A DNA stretch of 64,000 nucleotides from positions 19,039,001-19,103,000 of the forward strand of contig OX291547.1 of NCBI GenBank assembly GCA_946406115.1, in the 5' to 3' direction. Shown piece by piece: positions 10,984 to 20,792 of the stretch. How positions within the stretch are numbered: the stretch's first letter is position 1; each line of letters begins with the position of its first letter. This stretch comes from Apoda limacodes (lineage: Eukaryota > Arthropoda > Insecta > Lepidoptera > Limacodidae). The position numbers and the translations under genes are program-made. Below the pieces are notes generated by a model. The model was not told the DNA's origin, ran no database searches, and was given only the letters and a program-made list of their open reading frames with translations.

Positions 10984-12397
10984 GTGGTGCTTAAGCAGTG
11001 TGCTCCTGAGTTATGTCCTGTACTCACGCGCCTCTTCGCGCTTTCCTACCACACTAGGCAATTTCCGTGTACATGGAAGACTGCGAATGTGCACCCGGTG
11101 CCCAAAAAGGGCGATAGATCAGATCCATCGAATTACAGGCCTATCGCTATTACCTTTCTCCTCTCTAAGATGATGGAGCGTGTGATCAACACACAGCTTC
11201 TAAGATACCTAGAAGTACACGATCTGGTCAGTGACCGTCAATATGGCTTTCGCCACGGTCGCTCGACTGGTGACCTTCTAGTGTATCTCACACACCGATG
11301 GGCACTAGCCATTGAGAGTCAGGGGGAGGCATTGGCATGTAGCCTGGACACAGCGAAGGCGTTCGATCGGGTCTGGCACCGCGGTCTTCTATCGAAGTTG
11401 CCATCTTACGGAGTGCCCGAGGGTTTGTGCAAATGGGTGGCTAGCTTTTTGTCCGGCAGACGCATACGACCCGTAGTTGACGGTAGTTGCTCTGATAGCA
11501 TGGACATTAATGCTGGTGTCCCGCAAGGCTCTGTGCTGTCTCCTACGCTGTTTCTACTGCATATCAATGACATGTTGGACATCAACAACATACATTGCTA
11601 TGCAGATGACAGTACTGGAGACGCTTTTTACACGGGTCGTGCAAACATCCCTCGTTCCGTTGTGGAGGAAAACCGCGGAGAACTTGTGTCTCAAATCGAG
11701 ACCACACTGTCCCAGGTCTCTGACTGGGGACGGGTAAACTTGGTCCGATTCAACCCTACAAAGACACAAGTGTGCGCGTTCACCGCTAAGAAAACTCCAT
11801 TCACTGTGGTCCCACAATTCCAGAACACTCCCCTCTCCATCTCCAAGAGCATTGGGATCCTTGGTGTCGACATCTCCAGCGACGTTCAGTTCCGAGATCA
11901 TTTACAAGATAAGGTGAAGCTGGCGTCCAAAAAACTTGGTGTACTCAGCAGGTGCACCCGGATACCAGCTTGGCCCTTTTGACTCGGTTCAACGACGGGC
12001 TGTGAGAATTGTCGACGATTCCAAACTCACTTGCGGTATCGAGCCCTTAAGTCTGAGGAGAGACTTTGCCTCACTGTGTGTGTTCTACCGCTTGTACAAT
12101 GGGTTGTGTTCTGAGGAATTGTTCGAAATGATGCCCATGGCTACTTTCTACCATCGCACCGCTCGCCATCGGCAGGGAATTCATTCTCACACTTTAGAAC
12201 CTAAATGGTCGCGTACAGTGCGGTTTCAGAGAAACTTCCTCCCGCGAACGCTTAAGTTGTGGAATGAGCTCCCTGCCAAGGTTTTCTGCAAGGACTACAG
12301 TATGGAGTTCTTCAAGAAAGAAGATATTAGATTTCTGAAGGGTCGGCAACGCGCAAGTGATACCCCTGGTGTTGCAAGCGTCCATAGGCTACGGTGA
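10984..12397 (+). pseudogene. LINE copy 1: reverse transcriptase ORF broken by a 92-bp deletion
   Basis: The first open segment (10984-11982) has RT motifs in order: NYRPIAIT; FRHGRST; catalytic SLDTAKAFDRV (about residues 120-130); AGVPQGSVLSP (about 177-187); and catalytic YADD (206-209). No ATG starts it, because the element is 5'-truncated and enters mid-domain, lacking endonuclease and ORF1. Compared with copy 2, 92 bp are missing after GVLSR, shifting the frame. The C-terminal part continues at 11936-12397 (AGAPGYQLGPFDSVQRRAVR to the stop). The deletion joint shares CAG with both sides. It belongs to the Jockey/CR1 group of LINEs abundant in Lepidoptera; the clade is uncertain. Confidence 0.9.
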
Positions 12398-12470
12398 CCG
12401 CTTACCATCAGGCGGGCCGTAAGCTTGTTTGCCACCCTAGTGGTATAAAAAAAAAAAAAAAAAAAAAAAA
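12398..12470 (+). other. LINE copy 1 3' UTR and poly(A) tail
   Basis: A short 3' UTR (accatcaggcgggccgtaag, gccaccctagtggtat) ends in an uninterrupted run of more than 20 A. The same UTR follows the LINE fragments at 1125, 14185 and 26560. A long uninterrupted A-run suggests recent retrotransposition, since such runs decay quickly. Confidence 0.85.
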
Positions 12471-12473
12471 CAA

Positions 12474-12731
12474 TCATCTCGGAATCAGATGGTTTTTACT
12501 GACTGGAATCGCCCGCTTATAGGTAGCGCAGTGGTCGAGTTATAAATATTTTTCTATTTATGGAGCAAAATGAGTAATTCCTATTCAGTATATATGAGTT
12601 GTGCCGTTCAGTTGGGTCCCTAAGGAATAAACGATTGGTTAAGTGCCGAAAATATTATTTTTTTAATTTGAACCCAGTAGGCACCTCGGACGCACTATAG
12701 ATATTTGTGTACCGGATATAACTAAACTAAA
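12474..12731. repeat. Right arm of the foldback element
   Basis: Reverse complement of 10598-10856. It starts at tcatctcggaatc immediately after the LINE poly(A) and ends at aactaaactaaa. Small differences (for example tatagatat versus aatatttat) show that the arms have been diverging independently. Confidence 0.85.
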
Positions 12732-13765
12732 TAACATCAAACGGAGCTTAATCACTGTCACTCTGCTGTCTGTCTTTTTGATATATGTCACAGGTCTTCA
12801 GTTCGTAGACAGAGCGAGTTCAAAACAGAACTTGAAAGAAAAATAATAAAATGCAAAACCATTTAGACGTTGATTGAATGACCTCAAGACATTTTTACTA
12901 ATTATTTTTCTACCTATTATTAATTTTTAATATTGGCAAATGTTTTTTATCACTAACATAATATTTAAAGTCATGCATCTGCACACTCTTGAACCTACAT
13001 TCTTAATTCTAGGAAGCCTAAGGTAAATATTACATTAGACTAGTACGTACCTATCGTATATGAAGAGTTGAAAGTCAAATGGAAGGTTCAATCAGTGTCG
13101 GCTGACTAGAGATTGAGTGCGTCAATCGTGCGGGACGATATCGAACAAAGACAAATGGGCCTATGAGTGCGGGTTAGAGAGGCGAGGGGATAAGAGGGGC
13201 ACCGGGCTAATTGCTTGTCAACGAGGACAGACTCACTCTACTCTTACTGGACGATAACTGACAACAAATGGCGAATTCACTTGATGCTTGATATGTTCCT
13301 CGAAGCGGACAAAATATAAGCACCAAATATAATAAATTTGTAGAAAGATGTGTGTAGATCACATATCAACAAACGGTAAACTAATTATGTTGACGGTTAA
13401 AGAGGATAAGGCGCATTACATGAACAATTTGAACTAAAATTCACTGCTGATTAAAGGCTTTAGTTTGTGAAAACGATAGTTAATCGGCGCAAATTCCATC
13501 CGAAGTATGGTGTTTCGGTTAGAATTTGCGAGGACCAAGCTTCTGTGTAGAAAGATGTGGCATTACAAGCCCGGCCTGGAGGCCTTAAAATCCGCTATGC
13601 TATGCAAGTAGCTACTTGGCTAGTACTATTAGAATTAGTGCCATGTTTTGATAGGAAAGGGCAAAGAGACTAGTCATCTTTGGGAAAGGGTTTATGGAAT
13701 AAGCGTATATTGTTTTACAGACTCCAGCATTTATACGAATGCTGCGTTGAGTAAAGTCAAGGTAT
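12732..13765. other. Stretch between two LINE clusters, no gene found
   Basis: The region is AT-rich with a GC-richer block at about 13110-13260. That block has no supported frame and no tRNA boxes. Nothing recognisable. Confidence 0.4.
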
Positions 13766-13919
13766 ACGACCCATAATAATAATAATAATAAAGCCTATTA
13801 TTTCTCATCACCTAAGTATTACATGTTTGTATTAATGTATATGAATTTTGACTTTTGTTTTTACATTATTTACATTTATAAACTACTTAAACCTTAAACT
13901 TTTTTTAATTTTCTTTATC

Positions 13920-14180
13920 GTTGGTTGTTCTCTAGTGTTTTTTCTTGGACGGGAACCCCTATTTGGGTATAGGCCTCCTCCAGTTTTATCCAGTTTTCAG
14001 TAGTTTTGAGTTTCTCTATTTCCGTCTGGAGGGTTTAAGTCATTTTCCCCCCCCGGGACCAGCCGGCTTAGGGGAGTATTTTTCTTAGTTGTTCGTTGCA
14101 GGTTTGTATTATTGTGATTGTTGTTTTTCCGGTTTCGAGTAAACGGTAGTTGCTATACATTGCTCTCTTATTCAGTTTGA
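13920..14180 (-). pseudogene. C-terminal coding remnant and 3' part of the deleted LINE
   Basis: The minus strand reads TEIEKLKTTENWIKLEEAYTQ followed by a short basic end, like the W-x-x-LEEAYTQ close seen in RTE-type LINE proteins. Stops occur just upstream, and a run of eight or nine C (about 14047-14055 on the plus strand) makes the frame unstable. The region meets LINE copy 2 at 14180. Confidence 0.5.
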
Positions 14181-14184
14181 CCTC

Positions 14185-15090
14185 AACAACATACATTGCT
14201 ATGCAGATGACAGTACTGGAGACACTTTTTACACGGGTCGTGCAAACATCCCTCGTTCCCTTGTGGAGGAAAACCGCGGAGAACTTGTGTCTCAAATCGA
14301 GACCACACTGTCCCAGGTCTCTGACTGGGGACGGGTAAACTTGGTCCGATTCAACCCTACAAAGACACAAGTGTGCGCGTTCACCGCTAAGAAAACTCCA
14401 TTCACTGTGGTCCCACAATTCCAGAACACTCCCCTCTCCATCTCCAAGAGCATTGGGATCCTTGGTGTCGACATCTCCAGCGATGTTCAGTTCCGAGATC
14501 ATTTACAAGATAAGGTAAAGCTGGCGTCCAAAAAACTTGGTGTACTCAACAGAGCGAAGCAGTACTTCACGTCGGGGCAAAGGTTGTTACTTTACAAGTC
14601 GCAAGTTCGGCCCCATATGGAGTACTGATGCCATCTCTGGGCAGGTGCACCCGGATACCAGCTTGACCCTTTTGACTCGGTTCAACGACGGGCTGTGAGA
14701 ATTGTCGACGATCCCAAACTCACTTGCGGTATCGAGCCCTTAAGTCTGAGGAGAGACTTTGCCTCACTGTGTGTGTTCTACCGCTTGTACAATGGGTTGT
14801 GTTCTGAGGAATTGTTCGAAATGATGCCCACGGCTACTTTCTACCATCGCACCGCTCGCCATCGGCAGGGAATTCATTCTCACACTTTAGAACCTAAATG
14901 GTCGCGTACAGTGCGGTTTCAGAGAAACTTCCTCCCGCGAACGCTTAAGTTGTGGAATGAGCTCCCTGCCAAGGTTTTCTGCAAGGACTACAGTATGGAG
15001 TTCTTCAAGAAAGAAGTTATTAGATTTCTGAAGGGTCGGCAACGCGCATGTGATACCCCTGGTGTTGCAAGCGTCCATAGGCTACGGTGA
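14185..15090 (+). pseudogene. LINE copy 2: RT C-terminal half, one in-frame stop
   Basis: The reading frame enters at NNIHCYADDSTGD, just before the catalytic YADD, so most of the palm domain is lost by 5' truncation. It is open to the end except for one TGA at 14626-14628 (MEY*CHLW), then continues through AGAPGYQLDPF, QRRAVRIVDD, CVFYRLYNG, LWNELPAKVF and FLKGRQRA to the stop. Bases match copy 1 almost everywhere, including silent sites, so the two came from closely related sources. It retains the 92 bp that copy 1 has lost. Confidence 0.9.
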
Positions 15091-15165
15091 CCGCTTACCA
15101 TCAGGCGGGCCGTAAGCTTGTTTGCCACCTTAGTGGTATAAAAAAAAAAAAAAAAAAAAAACCTC
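15091..15165 (+). other. LINE copy 2 3' UTR, poly(A) and target duplication
   Basis: The family 3' UTR (accatcaggcgggccgtaag, gccaccttagtggtat) runs into about 20 A. ACCTC follows at 15161-15165 and also occurs at the 5' junction (14180-14184). This is a 5-bp candidate target duplication that places the insertion inside the minus-strand LINE. Confidence 0.75.
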
Positions 15166-15239
15166 GCACGTACCAAATATTTGTACGCATTGGTTGCATT
15201 GGCTTTTTTCTTTTTTAGGAGCTATATATGACAGTTTTT

Positions 15240-15950
15240 CTATCTGTGGTTTGCTGGAGTTGGGTTAAGAAGATCCCTTTTCCTTTTCCTTTTTTCCTGA
15301 CTTACATCTGTTAGGGTCCTAACTATCAATTTATCTACTTTTAAGTTAGCTATATTGCCCTTCTTCCGTTCTTCTTCAAGCTTTGGTTGCAGTGCCTTGC
15401 GTGTTTTTAGTACGTCCTTTGTGTAGTCTTCCTGAACATATATTCCTGAGAGTAATTTATTTTTGGATCTCATTATTTCCATTTTCCTCCAGTACGATAC
15501 AACTCATATCAAAATAGGACGCGGTAAACTTTTTTTATTTCCAATTTTAAAGACGTTTATAATTTCGGGTTCTTGCAGGTTTAATCCTAGGCAGCCATTG
15601 ATTTTTTGTTATGTTTTTACCAAACTCAACTCTTCTTGTTTGTCTTCCTTTGTTCCGAAGAGAAGTATGTAATTTTTCTTTTTAGCTTCTTTTTCCAATT
15701 CTTTCATTTTCTCCTTAACTTCTTTAACTTCATTTTTAAGTAGTTTGTTTTCCTCATCCAACTTTTTAAATCGTTCGTCAATTTGCTGCACTACGATTTT
15801 TGTTACTGTTTCCGTTATAGTTATAGTCTGTTGTTTTATTTCCTCTTGAATTTTTTCGAAGAATATTTGCATTAAGACTATCCATTTCTCAATAAATATT
15901 CTTGTACTTTTATTTTGGTCGTTTTGATGGGTAAATTTTTGTTTTTTTTT
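15240..15950 (-). pseudogene. ORF1-like coiled-coil protein of a minus-strand LINE, frameshifted
   Basis: On the minus strand an N-terminal piece (15609-15950) carries EKIQEEIKQQTITITETVTK and then a charged heptad stretch (ERFKKLDEENKLLKNEV, KEKMKELEKEAKKK), a probable coiled coil, followed by NYILLFGTKEDKQEE. After a frame break near 15500-15600 the later piece (15240-15482) has MRSKNKLLSGIYVQEDYTKD, LKTRKALQPKLEEERKKGN and KVDKLIV. This order matches the RNA-binding ORF1-type proteins of lepidopteran LINEs. A likely original start is the ATG of ATGGATAGTCTT near 15888, out of frame by one base. The 11-bp duplication lies just upstream of it. Confidence 0.75.
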
Positions 15951-15989
15951 TATAGCTCTGGCAACATTGATAGATGAAACGACCCATAA

Positions 15990-16600
15990 ACACAGAATAA
16001 TAGTACCTACTCCCATTGTTTATAACACACATAATAAAAAAAATTGCTGCATTTTCGAAATTTATGGTTGACATTTTATTACATTTCTTTTCTTAAATAT
16101 AGATAGGGGAAGGCACGTTATAGAAATCTACCGATTTTTAATTGTGTGTGTATTACTGATTATATTTGCCAATTAAAAAATGGTAAAATACAGACAGACT
16201 GTCCCACTCACGGCTGACGACGAAACATAACACTTATTGCAAGTAAAAAGTGTGTGAAATAAAAGTCACAGGACCAGTTGTAGGAGGTAAGTAGTCAAGG
16301 GAGCAATAGTCTCGCGGTCGTGGGACGCCGCGGCAGGTGCAAGCCTTCATTAGCATTCGAGTATTCATTAACGGGACGGGACCGACCGGGTTACTACTTA
16401 CAATTTAACTACTGTACTTGTAACTGTACACTATTGATACATACCTACTAGGTACCTTTACCATACATGTTTGCGATGATTATACCATTTTTTAAGATTT
16501 AATTACTGACTAATAAGGACTTAAGTTCAGGCCCAAGTATACTAAATATCTTTTTTATTTATTGATGTTTGCCGTTTGGTACTGTTTCTACCTTATACAT
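15990..16600. other. Non-coding stretch with a TAAT-rich conserved-looking core
   Basis: Around 16255-16395 the sequence is less AT-rich than its surroundings and contains cattagcattcgag and attcattaacggg. These are homeodomain/POU-like ATTA cores set in GC-rich sequence. This could be a regulatory element, but nothing beyond composition supports it. The rest is AT-rich and featureless. Confidence 0.25.
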
Positions 16601-16880
16601 TTTCTATAAAGTCAAAGTAAAAAAAATTTTTTTTTATTCAAATTAGATTTATACCATTTTTAACATTATATATTTATTACCATTATATAACATTTTTTAA
16701 TTGTCAAAGTTATGAAGTACTAGTTTTTTGAACCTCCGGTTCACAATGTTGATTTCCACCGAGAAGAATCCGACAAGAAACTCGATAATCAAACAATATT
16801 TATTCAAATAGGTTTCTGAGAACACTTTTGAATCGTCAATACAATGTAAACAATGTTAATTTCTGCCAAAAAGACCTGGC
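16600..16880 (-). mobile_element. Two adjoining CR1-like LINE 3' ends, antisense
   Basis: The sequence at 16695-16790 (tcaaagttatgaagtact, aatgttgatttccaccgaga, gaaactcgata) matches 44135-44215. A second, more diverged version of the same tail follows at about 16805-16880 (acacttttgaatcgtcaa, aatgttaatttctgcc). Two LINE ends of one family therefore lie head to tail. Confidence 0.6.
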
Positions 16881-17216
16881 AAGAAGTGCTATTTAAAGTA
16901 ATAATACAATATTTTGATAATCAGCTAACAAGTATAAAATATGTATTAAAAAACACTACAATACGTTAGTAAGCTACTAAAAACAAAGCCAAACACATGT
17001 TAATTTTTTTTTTTATAAAGCATAAGGGGCGCACCATGTGAAGCGTCAAATATCATCAATCATGTGAAGGAATTCAGATATATTAAATACTACTTACTAG
17101 TGGCATTAGCGGTATCATAATTATATTCTTGCACAATGATATGTATAAGTAGGTACATATACTTACATATACCTAAAACTATCCATACTATCCATGAATA
17201 TAATGTTATAATAACT

Positions 17217-17386
17217 TTTATGACTGCGGAAGTAACTCTGTCTGTTACCTTTTCACGCACAAAACACTTTACCGATCAAGATGAAATTTGACATGGAGAT
17301 AGTTTGAGTCCCGGGAAAGGACATAAGCGTGACGTGCGTTTCAATACTTGAAAACGTCAAGTTTTAATCGGTTACTCTAGTATAAG
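17217..17386 (+). mobile_element. Helitron-like 5' fragment
   Basis: It contains gcggaagtaactctgtctgtt, taccgatcaagatgaaattt, gagatagtttgagtcccggg and gaaaacgtcaag, the leader of the element repeated at 19440-19817. The 3' terminus is missing. At 17387 the sequence returns to LINE tail (gatagttactctttt), as expected if the fragment lies inside a LINE copy. Confidence 0.6.
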
Positions 17387-17720
17387 AACGGATAGTTACT
17401 CTTTTAAAAAAATCATTTAGTTAACAACGTAACTAGTACATATTATTATAAAAAAAATATACAAATACAATCATCAAAGTTTTTAAAAAAAATTTGAGCC
17501 ATTATTTTTTTTATTTTTAATCGTTTGTTTCGTTCGTCCTGTAATTGAGTATTTTCAGTCCCATGAATTTTTTATTTTTTATGTAGTCTAAAATTTAGTA
17601 TAATGCTTTTTTACAAAGTTGTTATTTGATAAAAGATTGAAATTTACTTATTGCTAGCTTTTGAAAATTATTAGGAACTTTGTTGTAAAAATGTATACTG
17701 AATGCTGAAGTTTACAATGA
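17387..17720 (-). mobile_element. CR1-like LINE C-terminal/3' fragment, antisense
   Basis: gatagttactctttt, tttcagtcccatgaattttt, atgtagtctaaaat, ataaaagattgaaatttac and taggaactttgttgtaaaa match, in order, 44213-44440 and 58250-58460. In the latter these are the C-terminal coding end of the large minus-strand LINE. The missing piece before it lies at 16695-16790, so one LINE may have been interrupted by the segment between them. Confidence 0.55.
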
Positions 17721-19094
17721 AAGCTGAAGTAGTTAAAAATTAAGCATTTCATGCCAAAAAGTATTTAAGTAAAAGAACATAAAAAAGTACGTACTTTGTT
17801 TTTTTATTAAAAACGCACCAAGTAGGTTCCGACATCAACTATCAAACGGCACCTTAGGCACGTATATTTACATTTACATAATAACCTAAAAAGCTCTTTA
17901 AAAAGGTACCTAGCAACATGAAATGGTGTTTGTCATCGTGGCTCATCTTGGAAATCGCTAAAGTTTACAACTTAAATGAATTTTCTGCGTCTATATGGTT
18001 TGGTGCAGTTTTGTGTGTTGTCAGGTTGGGTGATAAGTCGCAAATTATTGGACTAAGGAAAATTAAATTTATTCAATTACCATATTTCCGCATATTACGC
18101 GCCGGGCCGCGCCGTTAGGCAGGTGGTCGGTAGGACGTTGGGCCCCTAGGCTGGCTGGGCCGGGGCTTGTAAGAATAGGCGGATATCCTGGGCTGTATTG
18201 ATTGCAATATAATCCACATGTAAGTTTTTTTTTATTTTTGACCATTAAATTATTTTACTTAAATGGTCAAGAATGATATAGCACAGGATATTTATAAAAT
18301 AATAAGTAATTCTGAATACTCTGTTGTTATAAAACCAGAATTGCCTACTTTATTTCGCAGAAATTTAGTTTCTTGATTACATTTTTAAATTAATTTGTAC
18401 TAAACACCGTTTGGAGAAGCAGTTGAAAGTCTGGGGCACAAATTATATGGATTAGGTTGGGGTACATTATTTATGAAAGACACAAGTTCAAATATATTTT
18501 TGGGTTCGATATAATTTGGAGAATTTGGAATTCCTAAATAGAGGTAAAGTGCCTGTCCCGCGCGGGACATTTATTTTCAGGCTAAAAATCGGGACGTCTT
18601 GCAACGCTGCTTTTATATTGTAGATTTGTAGTACCGGACAATCGCGAGTATGATACACTTCTCCGGTTTTTCGGATATAGCCAAGAATACAGATTTACAA
18701 TCTTACGCAATTACATACATATATTTATAGCAAAAAGTTAGTTGTTTGTTGACTTATAGCTAACTTAATTAGGTCAGTAAATTATAAGTTTATTTTTCTG
18801 TGCTTACTGCCACTGCTGTCACGTTGGTAGTAGATCGTCACTGTCTAACTTCAGATAAAGTTAATGGTTAGAAGTGATTTATTCTTACTTTCTAATCCAC
18901 CGCTTAGTCGTGCTCGTCGTAAAATAGAGATATGGTAAAATCTAAAAAAGGCCGTATTTTATAGGTATTAAACGTTTTATGGTTGATTTATTGAATTCGT
19001 TTCCATCCAGATCATACATTAATTTATTGCATAAATACACTTTTACATATAAGCGAAATATTTTATAATTAAACAACGATTTTTAATACATAAA
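17721..19094. other. Unassigned stretch with a short GC-rich island
   Basis: A ~90-bp GC-rich island at 18095-18185 (cgccgggccgcgccg, ggctggctgggccggggc) interrupts AT-rich sequence. It has no open frame, tRNA box or inverted ends that I can identify. A patch at about 18550-18620 (cccgcgcgggac) contains the palindrome CCCGCGCGGG. Confidence 0.35.
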
Positions 19095-19245
19095 AAGCGC
19101 ACCCTAGTTGGTAGTGTGGTCGGCTCCAGTGCAGAGTGTGTGGGTTCCATTCCCGCACTGGACAAACATTTGCGTTTTTCTTTAGTCTGGGTGTATTTAT
19201 GTATGACATGTATGTATTTCCAAAAAATCAGTAATTTTTAAGTAT
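19095..19245 (+). mobile_element. tRNA-derived SINE
   Basis: The head has an A-box-like tagttggtagtgtgg (about 19113) and a B-box-like GGTTCCATTCC (about 19143), spaced as in a tRNA gene. They are followed by gcactggacaaacatttgcg and ctgggtgtatttatgt, the body of a common lepidopteran SINE. The stem pairing is too poor for a functional tRNA. Presumably pol III-derived. Confidence 0.7.
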
Positions 19246-19817
19246 ACTTTTGATTCTGCCCTGTATTTCATTAGAAAATGAAGGGATAATTTGGCATAGA
19301 GATAGTTTGAGTCTCGGGATAGGAAATAGGCTACTTAAAAACGTCAACTGTGAGTCGGTTTGCTATAATTGAGAAGTTGCCGTTGAAATCCTACACAGAT
19401 AACCGACTTAAGAGCGGGTGAAACCGCGGGCAAAGGTGAGTTAATATTATAAATGCGAAAGTAACTCTGTCTGTCTGTAATCTCTTCTCGCTTAAACCGC
19501 TGTACCGATTAAGATGATATTTGGTATGGAGGTAGTTTGAGTCCCAACGAAGGACATATAGGCTACTTGCAAACGTCAAGTGGAGTCGGTTTTTTCTATA
19601 ATTGAGGGTTGACGGTGAATTTCTACACTGATAACCGAATTTAGGGCGGGTGGTACCGCGGGCAAATTTGGCATGAAATAGTTTGAGTTCCGGGGAAGGA
19701 AATAGGCTACTTGAAAACGTCAAGTGTGAGTTGGTTTTTTTCTATAATAAGAGTTGCCGTTAAATTCCAACACTGATAACCGAATTTAGGGCGAGTGGAA
19801 CTGCGGGCAGAAGCTAG
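19246..19817 (+). repeat. Three consecutive Helitron-like tails
   Basis: The block gatagtttgagtc ... ggctactt ... cgtcaa ... ataaccga(c/a)tt..gcggg(t/c)gg occurs three times (about 19300-19435, 19530-19665, 19676-19817). Only the middle unit has the 5' leader (taaatgcgaaagtaactctg, 19447), and only the last has the 3' end CTAGT (about 19813). The arrangement suggests tandem growth of one element with a single leader and terminus, not three separate insertions. Confidence 0.7.
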
Positions 19818-20398
19818 TCTTTAATAAAAGAAAGAAATTTACAAACTCTGGTTAGAAGGAAAGCATAATAATGTAGGTTATTAACATAGAGTTCTGAGAA
19901 AATTCTTCAAAATAAGATTATCGTCTTCACTGAGTTAGCAAACAAGCAGTTGAGGAACAAAGACATAAATTAAGTTTGAAAAGAACTTACAAAGATTATG
20001 CGACGTGACTTGTTAGGGTTCTGTACACAAAGAAACCTTTATTTATTAATATCTACTAGTAAATAATAATAGATAATAATAATACTGAATATTATGTATC
20101 ATTCTTATGATTGTCAACAGCACAGCAGTTTAACCATGGGTGCTATAATTTATAGTATGACTTTACTCAGCAATGAGCAAAGCCATTTATTTAAGAGGGT
20201 ATCTACCTACCTATGAGCTTATCGTTACTGTTGGTCTTAATTTAAGACTTCATTTTGCAGTAACGAAAAATTTCAAATTAGAGGACTGCCTATAACGTAA
20301 AATCGGAAAATAATTCATAAAAATTATTTTATCACAATAGTTATAGATAATATATTACAGTAGTTTGCTAGCTTTTAAGCTACTATAGATTCTTTTTA

Positions 20399-20792
20399 AT
20401 ACTACTAATAGTATAAATGTTAAAATTTGTAAGTTTGTTACTCAATCACGCCGCAATCCAATTATTAATCTGGAATTTGGGACAGAGATAGTTGAAAGAC
20501 GGAAAAGGATATACGATGGCTTTTAAGGCCGGCCGCATACTACGACAAATTTTCGATAGATAAATTCTAGCGCGCGCCACTCTATCGGAAATTTCCCGTA
20601 GTATGCGAACGGCCTTATTCCGCAAAATTCAAAAGTCCCCGCGGAAATAATTATAAGCGAATATCACTTGTACGAATTATAGCTGCAGCGATAGCTTGCT
20701 ATAGCAAACTTCTTTATTATTATCAAAGAGTTGCCATAGGAATCCCACGGCTCAGTAATTTAGGGCGGGTGGAGCCGGAGGCAAATGCTAGT
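20399..20792 (+). mobile_element. Helitron-like element interrupted by a palindromic mini-element
   Basis: It begins near tactaatagtataaatgtta and contains gtttgttactcaatcacgc, caaaagtccccgcggaaat, gatagcttgctatagcaa and gggcgggtggagccggagg. It ends in gcaaatgCTAGT at about 20790. It belongs to the same class as 6545-6873. A ~95-bp inverted-repeat element sits inside at about 20526-20618. Confidence 0.65.
20526..20618. mobile_element. ~95-bp palindromic MITE nested in a Helitron-like element
   Basis: The outer sequences AGGCCGGCCGCATACTACG and CGTAGTATGCGAACGGCCT are inverted copies, and the arms extend inward to cgatagat and tctatcgg, leaving a loop of ~20 bp (aattctagcgcgcgccac). TA (or TTA) flanks both ends, and the host Helitron-like sequence resumes on either side. 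It has no coding capacity. Confidence 0.75.

Larger units (their letters stand above)
10598..12731. mobile_element. Foldback element (~260-bp arms) carrying a LINE in its loop
   Basis: Without the LINE the element would be about 650 bp: two inverted arms plus a ~125-bp spacer (10857-10983) that shows no coding signal. LINE copy 1 begins at the end of this spacer, and its poly(A) tail stops two or three bases before the right arm. The simplest reading is a non-autonomous foldback transposon later hit by the LINE close to the arm-spacer boundary. The LINE poly(A) sits directly on the arm, so loss of part of the spacer is possible. Confidence 0.75.
13777..15978 (-). mobile_element. Internally deleted minus-strand LINE with (TTA)n tail, split by LINE copy 2
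   Basis: The element is bracketed by the identical 11-bp sequence ACGACCCATAA at 13766-13776 and 15979-15989, a clear target-site duplication. On the minus strand it begins with an ORF1-like coiled-coil protein (15240-15950). It ends with a C-terminal block (WIKLEEAYTQIGVPVQEK, near 13930-13990), a 3' UTR and a TTA trinucleotide tail at 13777-13795. RTE-type LINEs often end in such short repeats. The endonuclease and RT domains are absent, so this is about 1.2 kb of a deletion derivative once LINE copy 2 (14185-15160) is subtracted. Confidence 0.75.

Noticed and set aside
19095..19170. Functional tRNA gene
   Set aside because: A- and B-box-like sequences are present, but acceptor and anticodon stems do not pair; the body matches a SINE.
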